Positions 34,586-45,969 of a stretch of DNA of 64,000 bases are shown here, one piece after another; positions within the stretch are counted from its first letter, which is position 1, and each line of letters opens with the position of its first letter. Made by a program: the position numbers and the translations under genes. Origin of the DNA: Thozetella sp. PMI_491 (taxonomy: Eukaryota > Ascomycota > Sordariomycetes > Chaetosphaeriales > Chaetosphaeriaceae). The notes beneath the pieces were generated by a model. It ran no database searches. It had not been told where the DNA came from and saw nothing but the letters and a program-made list of their open reading frames with translations. The DNA lies in assembly GCA_021432635.1 (NCBI GenBank), contig MU270071.1:374791-438790 (forward strand), written 5' to 3'.

Positions 34586-36941
34586 ATGACCGGCCGAGGG
34601 CGAGGTCGAGGTGGCCGCGCGTCGAGTCGCCGGACTGCCGACTCAACGTCGCCTACTCGACGCGTCACACGTCAACAACAAAACGCCAACATCGACCCGA
34701 ATCTCGGTGGAGAGCCAGCAGTGCCGCCCACCCAAGGTATATATACTTTTTAACACCCCCTCGCTCAAGATACCAGGAGTCTGATATTCTTGACAGGGCG
34801 TCGCACGGCACGTCAGGCTGTTCCGGCCGTTGGCTCTGGAGCCGACGGTACCTTCGACGCCCCAAGTTCGTAGTATCACAGTCTATATGACAAAGGGAGG
34901 CTGACCCGGAATCTTAGATGATTTTGCTACCCCTGTGGCTCCCCGGACCATGCTCAGCTCCATTGAGGAGCAGAGTACCCCAAGTCAGAGACTTGCGCAG
35001 GTCAAGCTCATGAGGAAGTTCTTGGATCGTCTCTTCATCTCTGCCGACGACATCTTCAACCATCTCCTCAGCCAGCGAGATGACAGCTGGCAGGACGAGT
35101 ATGACGGCCTCAAAGAGGCTGCCAACACCTTCAAAAAGCACTATGTTTCAGATCCCCACACGCGCTTCATCAGCCTTGAGTTCGTCCTCAGTAAGATCGA
35201 GGTCGCATCAAATTCAGCGCTTTGGCTTGCTGCTTGCAAGACCATCTGGGCCGTCAACCTAACGCAGCTGCTTGCTGATCTCGTTGAGATTGGTGAAGGG
35301 CACTTGGAAGACCTTTTGTCCGACCTCCAGAACTGGGATCTGATATTCCCCGCCTCCTTCGTCCCGGACAAGGAGTTGATCGCGCCGGATGACACGTTCG
35401 ACCAAGCGATTCACATCCGGACGCAGCTGTTCATTGCCACTCTCCACAATCTCCATTCGCAAGAGCTCGCCGACATTGACGCGTTGGCCGAACTAGCTGC
35501 TGTTTTCTGTGCAAACGGCACCGAGACGACGCAGTTACAGAAGCTTCTAGATGATGTCGATTCATCTATCGAATTCAAGCAGATCCCAGGCTTTGATCTC
35601 GCAGCCGACAGCGAATATTGGTTCCGTCTCTGCGGCCGGCTCAAGACTATCTACACCGACAACAAGGATCTCGATCTCGGCAGACTGCAGAGCAGCTTTC
35701 CCCTCGAGGAATTTGTAAAGGGTCTGCAGCTCTACGTTCAGAATGCATACATACGAGTCAAGGAAGCGTTGCAGCTTCAAGGTGCCCTGTCTTCGGTGCC
35801 TTCCATCTTCGAGGTTGCCCTCCAATCTCCGATCGCTTCCCAGCTAGAGGCGGATGCCGCCATGGCACGACCTCGTCTTCCGTATGTGAAAACCTTTGCC
35901 CCGGGCCCTCCTTGAAGCGAAAGCTAACCACGGTCTGGTATAGATACCATTCTAGCTTCCCAGGAGGTGCTCCCCCCTCAGCCCAGCCTATCAGCAGCTA
36001 CCCACCACCAGAGAACCCTTATGCGTCCCAGGCTACCGGCCCTTCCTATGCGGAGGCTGCCGCCGCCGCTGCCGTAGCCGCGGGGCAAAAGAGGCCCGCT
36101 CCCGATGACGGTGAAGAGGATGCCTTCGAGAAAGATACCCGAGCCCCTCAGAATAAGAGAAAAGCTACCGGCAAGCCTCGCGCAAAGCGGACTCGCAAAT
36201 CCCAGGGTGCCGAGAACCAGGATGTTCCATCATCGGGAACGGTTGCCCCGGTTGCACAGATGGACGTATACGACCCCAATGACCCACAGATGGAGCCAGA
36301 TCTTGATGCTCTGACCCAACGATCACGAGAAATAGCAGCTGCCCATCGTACGCCTAGGGAGCCGCAGACACGCACACCTTGGTCGCAGCATGACACGAAG
36401 CTCCTGATCAAAGCTGTGGACATCTTCCGGTGCAAGTGGAGCAAGATTGCCAACGAGATCCAGTCCGGCAACATTCCGTTCCAGCACCCTCGAAACCAAC
36501 AAGCTCTGCGGGACAAAGCTCGCATCTTGAAGCAAGACTATCTAAGGTAAGTGCCCACTGAGAGCGCAGCTGGTGGCGAGGTTTGCTGATGGGCGTGCAA
36601 ACAGAACCGACGGTATCCTTCCCCCTTCGTTCGACCTCGTGGTGCTCGGGAAGAAGGAGGTAGATAATGTCAAGAGCGTCGGCCGCAATCCATTCCGGAA
36701 AGAAGCGGAGGTTATTGACGGTCGACCCGTCAATACGCTATTACAGCTTGACGCCGTCGAGCAAGAGCTCATGCCACAGCCTGAGCCTCTCACGCACGAG
36801 CCAACCGGACTTGAGCTGCTTCAGCAAGCGGAGCAGCTCGAGGCTCAACCCGATCCTATCCAGCAGGTGCTGGAGCCCGAGGCGGCACAACTGGAGGCAC
36901 TGCAGCATGAAATCATTCCAGCAGAGGTGGAGGCTGCCTAG
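34586..36941 (+). CDS. TBF1: TRF/Tbf1-like telomere repeat-binding protein (telobox Myb)
   Basis: Nuclear DNA-binding protein of the TRF/Tbf1/Tay1 class. Exons 34586-34736, 34797-34865, 34918-35881, 35944-36546 and 36605-36941 give 707 residues. The N-terminus is a GRGRGRGGR-type basic patch. A TRF-homology dimerisation region spans about residues 80-320 (helical, e.g. LMRKFLDRLFISADDIFNHLL and IWAVNLTQLLADLVEIGEG). A Pro/Ala linker and a nuclear-localisation-like KPRAKRTRK follow. The telobox Myb domain is at about 537-596: TPWSQHDTKLLIKAVDIF, then WSKIANEI, and the telobox-type helix ending QALRDKARILKQDYLR. The C-terminus is Glu/Gln/Leu-rich. Intron 2 has an unusual GTTCGT donor. Yeast Tbf1 binds TTAGGG at subtelomeres and at ribosomal and snoRNA promoters; Yarrowia Tay1 protects telomeres. 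Which role applies is not visible. SEC21 follows on the same strand. Confidence 0.85.
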
Positions 36942-37592
36942 GCCTGATGAGCGCTTCTTAGCAACCGCGGACCCAACACATGGATTTTCGGAGTGTTATC
37001 CATCATGCTCTAGAATAGCAAGGGAAACATCCTGCGGCACAGTATGAAGGGGATTGTTCGTATGTCATGGTCAACTCGTGCGGTACGAGGGATGGAGGCT
37101 AGGTCACTTTTCAGTCTTTTGGCCGGCTATAGTGGTTCTGATGTATGTCGTGCTGTAGCAGTCGAGACGCAGAATACCTGCTCTTACGGTTCTCAAAAGT
37201 GCTGGGGTCTCGGTGTATTAATGAGGAAAAAAATGTCTTTTTTTGCTCTTTCGCAGGGGTTAACCTTGCGGCAGTCTTGCTTTGTCCTACCCTTCTGACC
37301 TTTCTGACAGTGCACCTGGCCTAGCAAAAGGGGGCTGTCAACAAGGACGACTTCGAAAGCAGGGGGTCGTTGATGACTAAGAAAGTATAGCACACAGCCA
37401 CATGTGGGTCCGTTTTGACATCTAGCAGGCATGGCCCGTGCGGGCTGAAGGTGGCCTCTAAGGAGTACGTGGGGCTTGGGTGGTGTCGGTGTGAATTGGA
37501 CAACGTCGCGAGTTGAAATTCCCCTTGGCTCAACCCTTCGACCACGCAACCTCCAACCTTGCCAGAGCCAGACTAAAGCCCCGTCGCCCACC
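36942..37592. other. Intergenic region TBF1 to SEC21
   Basis: About 650 bp holding the TBF1 3' end and the SEC21 promoter. No open frame with recognisable content and no repeats. Confidence 0.5.
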
Positions 37593-40500
37593 ATGAGCTA
37601 CGGCAAAAAGGACGACGATGCGGACGCCGGCCTGATCAAGGTCGACCGGACCCAAGTCTTCCAGGAAGGTGAGCTCCCACAAAAGAGTGGACAAATTGCT
37701 CGCCTCGCTCCCCCTCAGAGCTCGGGTTGATGCCACGCCCTAAGCCCAAGAGCAGCCGCTGACTGGCCTACCCACCTAGCTCGATTGTTCAACAGCTCGC
37801 CGATTCAACCGCGAAGATGCCGAATCCTCCTCACCAAGATTGCCCTGCTCCTTTACACAGGCGAGAAGTTCCCCACTAACGAAGCCACGACGCTCTTCTT
37901 CGGCATCTCGAAGCTCTTCCAGAACAAAGATGCCAGCCTGCGCCAGATGGTCCACCTTATCATCAAGGAGCTCGCCAGCTCTGCCGAGGACATCATCATG
38001 GTCACCAGCACCATCATGAAGGATACGGGCGGCAGCACCGACATCATCTACCGACCGAATGCCATCCGCGCATTGTGCAGGATTAGCGACGTAGGCTTGC
38101 CCCTCTCTGACGTCTGCGGGCGAATTGAGCTAACGTGCCGAAGGCTTCGACCGTTCAGTCGATCGAGCGTGTCATGAAGACGGCCATTGTCGACAAGAAC
38201 CCCTCTGTGTCGTCGGCTGCCCTCGTGTCGGCCTACCACCTTCTCCCGATCGCCCGTGATGCCGTCAAGCGGTGGCAGAGCGAGACCCAAGAGGCAGCCG
38301 CCAGCACCAAGTCGTCCGGCGGCTTCTCCCTGGGCTTCTCCTCCTCCTCGAGCAACGTGCCCGTCAACAACTCGACCATGACGCAGTACCACGCCATCGG
38401 CCTCCTCTACCAGATGCGCATGCACGACCGGATGGCATTGGTTAAGATGGTGCAGCAGTTCGGGGCGGCTGGCGCCGTCAAGAGCCCGGCGGCCATCGTC
38501 ATGCTAGTGCGGCTCGCTGCCCAGCTTGCGGATGAGGATGCGCAGCTCCGGAGGCCCATGATGCAGCTGCTGGATGGCTGGTTACGGCATAAGAGCGAGA
38601 TGGTCAACTTCGAGGCGGCTAAGGCCATCTGCGACATGAGGGATGTCACCGACGCCGAGGTTACCCAAGCCGTCCACGTTCTCCAGCTCTTCCTCACCTC
38701 TCCCCGTGCCGTCACCAAGTTTGCGGCCCTTCGCATCCTCCACAACTTCGCCTCCTTCAAGCCCTCGGCCGTCAGCGTGTGCAACCCAGACATCGAGCTG
38801 CTCATCTCCAACAGCAACCGCTCCATCGCCACCTTTGCCATTACGACGCTCCTCAAGACCGGCAACGAGGCCAGTGTCGATCGCCTGATGAAGCAGATCT
38901 CGGGCTTCATGTCCGAGATCACGGATGAGTTCAAGATCACCATTGTCGAGGCCATCCGCACGCTGTGCTTGAAGTTCCCCAGCAAGCAGGCCGGTATGCT
39001 TCAGTTCCTGAGCGGCATCCTGCGCGACGAGGGTGGCTATGAGTTCAAGCGGGCGGTTGTGGAGAGCATGTTTGACCTGATCAAGTTTGTCCCCGACTCC
39101 AAGGAGGACGCTCTCGCCCACCTCTGCGAGTTCATAGAGGACTGCGAATTCACGAAGCTTGCCGTCCGCATTCTCCACCTCCTCGGCCGCGAGGGCCCCA
39201 AGACGTCACAGCCCACCAAGTATATTCGCTACATCTACAACCGAGTCGTGCTCGAGAACGCCATCGTGCGGGCCTCGGCCGTCACCGCGCTCTCCAAATT
39301 CGGTGTGGGTCAGAAGGACCCCGAAGTCAAGCGCAGTGTACACGTCTTGCTTTCCCGCTGCCTTGACGACGTCGACGACGAAGTCAGGGATCGCGCTGCC
39401 CTGAGCCTCCGGCTTATGGAGGAGGAGGATGAGCTCGCAGACAAGTTCGTCAAGAACGGTAAGCCCCTTGTTATGCGCACTAGAATGCGCTGTTGCTAAC
39501 AGAGTCTAGAAAACATGTTCTCCCTTTCCGTATTCGAGCAGCAGCTTGTCATGTACGTCACATCGGAGGACAAGTCGGCATTCTCGACTCCGTTCGACAT
39601 CTCCAAAATCCCTGTCGTCACCAGGGAACAGGCAGACGCCGAGGACAGGACGAAGAAGCTCACGGCATCCACCCCCTCGCTCAAACCTCCCAAGATCAGC
39701 GAGAAGAAACCCGCTGCTACCGGTGCGGAGGCGGCTGCTTCTGCCTCGGCGCTTGCTCAGAAGTACGCTCAGGAGCTCTTGGCGATACCCGAGATGAAGG
39801 AGTTCGGTGCCCTGCTGAAGTCATCACCCGTCGTGGAGCTGACCGAGGCCGAGACCGAGTACGTCGTTTCGGTGGTCAAGCACATCTTCAAGGAGCACAT
39901 CGTGCTGCAGTACGAGGTCAAGAACACCTTGCCAGACACGGTTCTAGAGAACGTCTCGGTGGTCGCCACGCCCTCGGAAGAGGAGGAGCTCGAGGAGGTC
40001 TTCATTACGCAGGCCGAGAAGCTCGAGACGGACCAGCCTGGAAAGGTGTACGTCGCGTTCAAGAAGGCCAACGGAGAGGGCTCTCTGCCCGTCAGCTCTT
40101 TCTCCAACGTGCTCAAGTTCACGAGCAAGGAGATCGACCCCACTACGAACCAGCCCGAGGAGGGCGGCTACGACGACGAATACGAGGTGGCCGAGTTCGA
40201 CCTGGCTGGCAGTGACTATGTCATCCCGACGTTCGCCAGCAACTTTGCTCACATCTGGGAGCAAGTTGGTGCCGCCGGAGAGGAGGCGGAGGAGACGCTG
40301 CAGCTCAGCGGTGTCAAGAGCATAGCGGGTAAGTTTCTTGGTTCCAGATCCCCTTTTCCTCCATCCCCCCCTCTCCCTGTCCGTGCTTGCTCTCGCGAGA
40401 GGCGACAGAGGCTAACGCAGTTTGGCAGATGCAACGGAACAGCTGGCGAAGACACTGTCACTGCAGCCCCTGGAGGGCACCGATGTCCCGGTCAACCAGA

Positions 40501-40661
40501 CCACACACACACTCAAGCTTCTGGGCAAGACGGTGAGCGGCGGCAGGGTGATTGCGAACATCCGGATGGCGTACTCGTCCAAGTCTGGCGTGACGACCAA
40601 GATTACGGTCAGGAGCGAGGAGGAAGGCGTGGCGGCTCTCGTGGTGAGCTCGGTGGCTTAA
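37593..40661 (+). CDS. SEC21: Coatomer subunit gamma (COPI)
   Basis: Gamma-COP is a core subunit of the COPI coat, which carries Golgi-to-ER and intra-Golgi retrograde traffic; it contacts Arf1 and cargo. Exons 37593-37668, 37780-38090, 38144-39458, 39510-40328 and 40429-40661 give 917 residues. Residues 1-560 form the adaptin-like HEAT solenoid, with hallmark stretches ARLFNSSPIQPRRCRILLTK, NAIRALCRISD, HAIGLLYQMR, KYIRYIYNRV and DDVDDEVRDRAALSLRL. An Ala/Lys/Pro linker spans about 610-665. The gamma-COP appendage (ear) fills 670-917, from ELTEAETEYVVSVVKHIF to GVAALVVSSVA. Length and order match the family. It is essential in yeast and expected to be constitutive. All introns are GT-AG; intron 4 (40329-40428) is 100 nt. 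Identification is firm. Confidence 0.97.
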
Positions 40662-41611
40662 TGGCGATACGAATAACAGCGAAGGGAACTTGCATGGCGT
40701 TGTTGTGCGCTGGATCTCATGTTGCCGAACTTGCACGGCAAAGAGGGGAGGGAAGAGGCGGGTGCGGCGGCGCCCACGCCGCTCCACGACCATCCGGATC
40801 TATAGAGTGCACAAACCGCCGACCATGAGTCGAGTGGCCGATGATACTTTGGTAGTTGGAGGTAGAAAAAGGTTGAATCGGATGCTCCCCACCTGTGCCG
40901 ACATCGGGAATGCAAGATGGTCGATTGCAAACGGGATAACAATATATCAAATTGATGAAATGTGCACTTGGTCCTGCGCGACGGGTCGAGCCGCATCGGA
41001 CTATCACCAAGCGAGAGGTCTAGGATGTGGGTTGTCACATGGGTGCTGGCAACCAGGTGCTGCGCCCAGGGTTGTGGAAGCTTCGCTGGCATGAAATCCA
41101 TCCTGGCAAGCCTGGCACGGTTTAAACGTGCTGCGATGGTGTCTACCAAGTCTTGAGCAGAACACCTCGGGCCGCCTATCAGGACACGGCGTGATCGGGT
41201 CTTGCATCTGATGACCGCTTTGGAGTTTTGAAGGGGCCAATGTCTGTCGCGTGCCCACTCGATGTGGTGGGACCTATGACGCATGCCATTCGCCCGGGAC
41301 AGGGAACCCGGCTTTTTTTTCTTTTGGTGTCCCTATTAGTACTGACACGCGCTTGACGTGGAGGCTTCTTTTAATTTCTTTTGCTCGTTGTCCTCTATGC
41401 GACGCAGTATTTCTGCTCAACGCGAAATTTCTTTCTGCGCTCGCGTTCGAGCTTCCTCCTAACTTTCTCCCTACTTGCGTCTTTCTGGGATTTCTAGAAT
41501 CTGTCGCATTGCTCTGGCACTTCTGCGCTTGTCCCGTGCAGCTTCTCGCGCCTAGCCCTTGTCGCACAAATATCCCAAAGATCTCGCCGAAGCGGAGCGA
41601 AAGCCGGCAAG
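40662..41611. other. Intergenic region SEC21 to EPT1
   Basis: About 950 bp between two plus-strand genes. Pyrimidine-rich sequence around 41350-41560 precedes the EPT1 start, as often seen near fungal transcription starts. The 208-codon minus-strand frame at 40658-41284 has no recognisable content. Confidence 0.5.
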
Positions 41612-43015
41612 ATGGTCTACGTACGGCAGGAATACCGTATGCCCTCTCCCAATCCTCCCTGAGGTCGTCCACGTCTGCCGTCGCGAACAAGTCAACTGAC
41701 ATTGCCCTGGATGCAGTGCCCAATCTCAAGGAGTACAAGTACTCGAGCGTCGACAACTCGCTGACGTCCCGGTACATCCTCAAACCCTTCTATACCAATG
41801 TCGTCATCAAGTGCTTCCCGATGAACATGGCTCCGAACCTCATCACGCTGTCCGGCTTTATGTTTGTCGTCGCGAACTTCCTGACGCTGCTCTGGTACAA
41901 CCCGACCCTTGACCAGGACTGCCCTTCCTGGGTCTACTATAGCTGGGCCGCCGGTCTCTTCCTCTACCAGACTTTCGATGCCGTGGATGGCACCCAGGCG
42001 TATGCTCCCTCCCCTTCTCTACCTACCAGAGTAGCTAGGACTGCTTGCTGACTTGGGTACCGGCAACAGGCGCCGCACCCGCCAGTCCGGCCCGCTGGGC
42101 GAGCTCTTCGATCACGGCGTCGACGCCCTCAACACGTCCCTCGAAGTCCTCCTCTTCGCCGGCTCGCAGAACATGGGCCAGAGCTGGCAGACGGTCGCGG
42201 TCCTCTTCGCATCTCTCATGACCTTCTACGTCCAGACATGGGACGAATATCACACCAAGACGCTCACGCTCGGAATCGTCAACGGCCCTGTCGAAGGCAT
42301 CCTCATCCTGGTCAGCATCTATGCCTTCACCGGCTACGTCGGCGGTGCCCATTTCTGGCAGCAGAGCCTGCTCGCGACCGTCGGCGTCCCGCAGACCATC
42401 GGCCCCCTCACCATCCCCAACTGGTTCTATGGGCTGAGCTTTACCGAGTGGCATATGGTGCAGGGCAGTGTGGTTCTCGTCTTGAACACGGTCGAGTCGG
42501 CGCGCAACGTCATCAAGGCGCGCCGTGCCCGGGGTGACCGGAGCAGGTATGCCCTCGTCGGGCTGATGCCTTTCTTCACCGCCTGGGCGTTCGTGATCGC
42601 CTACCTCTGGCTGCAACCCAACATCCTGCACAACCATCTCGTCCCTTTCGTGATTTTCGTGGGCCTCATCAACGCGTACTCGGTTGGCCAGATGATCACG
42701 GCGCATCTCGTCAAGCTGGACTTTCCCTACTGGAATGTCATCGTGATTCCGCTTTCACTGGGTGTGATCGACTCCATAGGCCCGGTCCTGCAGAGCACCT
42801 TTGGCTTCGGCTGGCCGAGCGCGCTAGGCGATAGTGTGTACCAGGTCGCCTACATGTTCTGCATGCTCGGCATGGCTGTGGGCGTCTACGGTAGCTTTGT
42901 GGTGGACGTCATCGTCACCATTTGCGACTACCTCGACATCTGGTGCCTCACTATCAAGCACCCATACGTGGAGGACCATGAAAACGGCAACGGGGAGTCG
43001 AAGAAGAAGAACTAG
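41612..43015 (+). CDS. EPT1: Choline/ethanolaminephosphotransferase
   Basis: Final enzyme of the Kennedy pathway: transfers phosphoethanolamine or phosphocholine from the CDP-activated base to diacylglycerol in ER/Golgi membranes. Exons 41612-41636 (25 nt), 41717-41999 and 42070-43015 encode 417 residues. The start was chosen because MVYVRQEY plus the junction to LPNLKEYKYSSVDNSL restores the family N-terminus; reading straight through would meet a different frame. The CDP-alcohol phosphotransferase signature DGx2ARx8Gx3Dx3D is complete at about residues 97-119 and is split by intron 2 after DGTQ. Seven to eight hydrophobic segments follow; the last cytosolic tail is KKKN. Yeast has two paralogues (CPT1, EPT1) that cannot be told apart here. 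Identification of the family is firm. Confidence 0.94.
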
Positions 43016-44302
43016 GCCACCTGGGTTGGCTGGGAGGTTGTGGGATAGAGTGAATACAAGACAGATCTCTGTCTCGGATTCGCTCGTTGGAGCCCAGTTG
43101 CGAAATTACGCAGTATCGAAGACTAAGAACGAGGGCACTTTGGTGTTCTGAGATTGTTTTTTTATCTAATTCACAAGCCAAGGCTAGGATGGAGGAGTTA
43201 CGGCGCAAGGGCAGTATATAGGTATAGATGGGACGCCTGGGCCAAGGTGGGATAAGTGCCTCCGGGTTTGGCTGGACTGTGGGAGGCATGCTACTTCCGT
43301 TCAGTGAGATACCCGCGTCAGGCGCAGCTTCTTGCACACAAGCGTTAGGCATTCAAAATAGACCCGAGGCAGAACACGTGCGATAGGCGGACACTAAGGG
43401 CTACTTGGTCGTAATCCAAAATATTGATCGTGCTCGCAAATAGTCGCACACGCATGCCGCGTTGAGCATGATAATAGTAGATAGGAAAGGAGCTACATCT
43501 TCGATCAATGGAACTGTGTCACTCGGTGACAGTGGGGCCAGTGTTGTTTAAATGTCTGATCCTATATCAAGTCGCCGGCCCGTCGGGACCAAGAAACAAG
43601 ATGCGAACTAGGTTAAGGTCCCGACGAGAAGCCAACCAGCTCTCCCTTCGAGCAACACCAAGTCTCCCCTGCCCTTCCATGCCGCACGCTGAGCCGATTT
43701 GGCAGATCAACGGTCGACATTTAAGATAAATCCGAAAAACAAAGAGACAGCCCTATATGCACATAACAGAAAGCCCAAAGATATAAAAGCGGAAGAAGAG
43801 ATCGCATCGTGTAACCCGACACGCCCGCCACCCCATAGTTATTCCTCCTTCCTGTGCCTCCCAAATCCGAACAAAAAGCCAAAAATAAAATAGTTAAATA
43901 ACGGCCAAATCACGACGCGCTTGACTCCCCTGCTCCCATGCTGTTGTGTCGTACTTTCTCCTCAGGTAGATGAGGTATGAATAAGGCTCACGGGATCTGC
44001 GACCGGCCCCGTGTGGCCCCGAAAGGTTGTATAACGTAAGGACAATAAAGATTGGTTGTCTTTTTTTCAGTTCCCCTGTCGTGCTCCGTCCATCGAGCAC
44101 ACCCGCGAACCCCTGGGGGATGATCGGGTTTGTTTTGGTCTAAGCACCCTCCATCCGTGAAGCCTCGACGAGAAATCCTTGTTCGAGAATGGAAAACGAG
44201 GAAACGTGGGCGGGGGAGGGCATGGCCTCTTCATCATTCGTGATCCTGAAACATTGGGGTTGCGGATGAGTTCAGGCTGTAGCCCCCTGACAGGCGTTGA
44301 GC
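43016..44302. other. Convergent intergenic region
   Basis: About 1.29 kb between the stop codons of EPT1 (+) and the bZIP gene (-). No open frame above 110 codons and no recognisable RNA gene. An isolated CACGTG at 43375-43380 is far from any start codon. Confidence 0.5.
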
Positions 44303-45969
44303 TCACAACAGCTCGTCGCTGCCACTCGCCACACTCTCTTCGATCGCCTCGATGATGGCGCGCTCCTCGAACACGGGACCTTGCCCATCGCACTTGGCCT
44401 GGGGCTTGAGCCGCTCGCTGACGTTGCCAATGTCAACCAGCCCCTGCTTGAATAGCTCGTGGTTGATGATGAGCTCCCAGGTCGCACCGGCAGCCAGGAG
44501 GCGCTCTCCGTCTTCGCTCTCGACGATGCGATGGCTTGGTGTCTTGTTGGCGTGGTTCTGCAGTACGTTGGAGTAAAAATCGGTCGGGCTGTACGACATG
44601 GGGCCGGTCATGGTCGGGGTGCTACCGTTGGCGCCGGGCGAAGATCCGGGGCCGAGGGTTTGCGTGGCGCGCAGTATCTCGTTCTCGGTGCTCATTTTCT
44701 GCATCTCGCGCTTCAGCCGCTCATTCTCGGTCGTCGTCTGCTTCTGCTCGGCTTCGAGCTGCTGAAGGCGAGTCTCGAGGTGCTTGACATGGCGTTCTTT
44801 ACGTTCTCGGAATGCACGTTGGCTATACAGAGACGGTTAGCGTGTCGGGAGAACCCAGAGGGTGAGGTTCGGAAGCTATGGGGCAAAGGGAGAGGCATCG
44901 GCGTCGAGGACAAGGCTGCGAGGCGTAGGGGGGGAATGCTGTGCAACGATGGGAAAGGGGGAGGGGGGGAATCTCCGGCCGAGCAGCAGCCAGCTCGCTC
45001 GGGAGCCCGTAGCCGGCCGGGGCTGAGGCCGGGGTCGAGAGGGTAACATACGCAGCACGATTCTGGGCCTTCCGGCGGGACTGGGCCGGCGTCTGTTCAT
45101 CGTCCTCTCCCGAGTTGGATCCTTGGCGGTGACTCTGCTCGCTAGCTTCGGTCTTGGTGACAGGCAGGAGGTCTGCAGCGTCGGCTCCGATGGGCTGGAC
45201 GGGCTGGGGTTGGCCGTGGACGCCAGGGTGTTGGTTCGGCGGTGTGGGCGGGCCGGGGAAGGACTGCTGAGGGTTGAAAGGGGCATATCCGTCGAAGTTG
45301 GGTTGGAATTGGTCATGCTGGTGAGGCAGGCCGTTGGGGAACTGGTCGTAAACCTCCTGAGTAATGCTTGTGTAAGCCTTTGCGCGTCGATTGTGCTGCA
45401 CGCTAGCAAAGTGCAAAAGCGGAGAAATGGGCCGTCGGACAAGCGAGAGAGGCCGTATAAAACGCCATTTCGCCCGCCGGTGCCTTCGACGCACATCGGC
45501 ACTCCTTTGCAACTTGCTTTCGGCATCACGCACCGGGGGGGAGGAAAGGGGGGGGGGGGGGGGGGCCGTCACCCGGGGGTTTGTCGGACGCGCACACACT
45601 TACCGGCGGGGAAGTGGTGTTGAAGTCTTCGGACCCTGCGGAGTTGGAATGCGAGGGTGTTAGTGGCGGCATGGACATGAACTGCGGGTGGTAGGCCGGA
45701 GCGCCCGCGAAGTACGAGGCATGCTGGGTGTAATCCATCCTGTGGGCGGCTGGGGCGACGGCGTGCGTCGTTGCTGGCGATCTGGGAAAGTCGAACTCGA
45801 ACGGCGAAAAGGTGTCGGGCTGGTTTGGGGAATGAGGATGGAGTTGGGGAGGCGAGGGAAAATGGCCGGGAGCTGGGCTCAAGAAGAGGGGCCGCCGCTC
45901 AGATGCTAAGTCACCTCCAGCTAGGTGCATGGCCGGCCCAGCTGCTGCCAGAGCGGATTCGAGCAGCAT
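44303..45969 (-). CDS. bZIP transcription factor, YAP/Pap1 subfamily
   Basis: Exons on the minus strand: 45604-45969, 45052-45356 and 44303-44822, giving 396 residues. The N-terminal 200 residues are Pro/Ser/His-rich and disordered. The basic region (about residues 214-233) contains NRAAQRAFR, the NxxAQxxFR signature of the fungal AP-1/Pap1/YAP class, and runs into a leucine zipper to about 270. Intron 2 (44823-45051) interrupts the basic region within RAA, a position typical of this class. A conserved C-terminal block (HRIVESEDGERLLAAGATWE, then GLVDIGNVSERLKPQAKC and QGPVFEERAIIEAIEES) marks a fungal YAP-like subgroup. The paired Cys-rich redox domains of Yap1/Pap1 are absent, so a canonical H2O2 sensor is unlikely. 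Intron 1 (45357-45603) contains an 18-base C tract on the coding strand. Target genes are unknown. Confidence 0.87.
45548..45565. repeat. 18-base G tract in bZIP intron 1
   Basis: Run of 18 G on the plus strand, C18 in the transcript, inside intron 1 of the bZIP gene and 38 nt from its donor. Confidence 0.9.

Noticed and set aside
34106-34753. 215-codon frame as an independent gene
   Set aside because: It is the first TBF1 exon (from 34586) extended upstream through non-coding promoter sequence that includes the telobox motifs.
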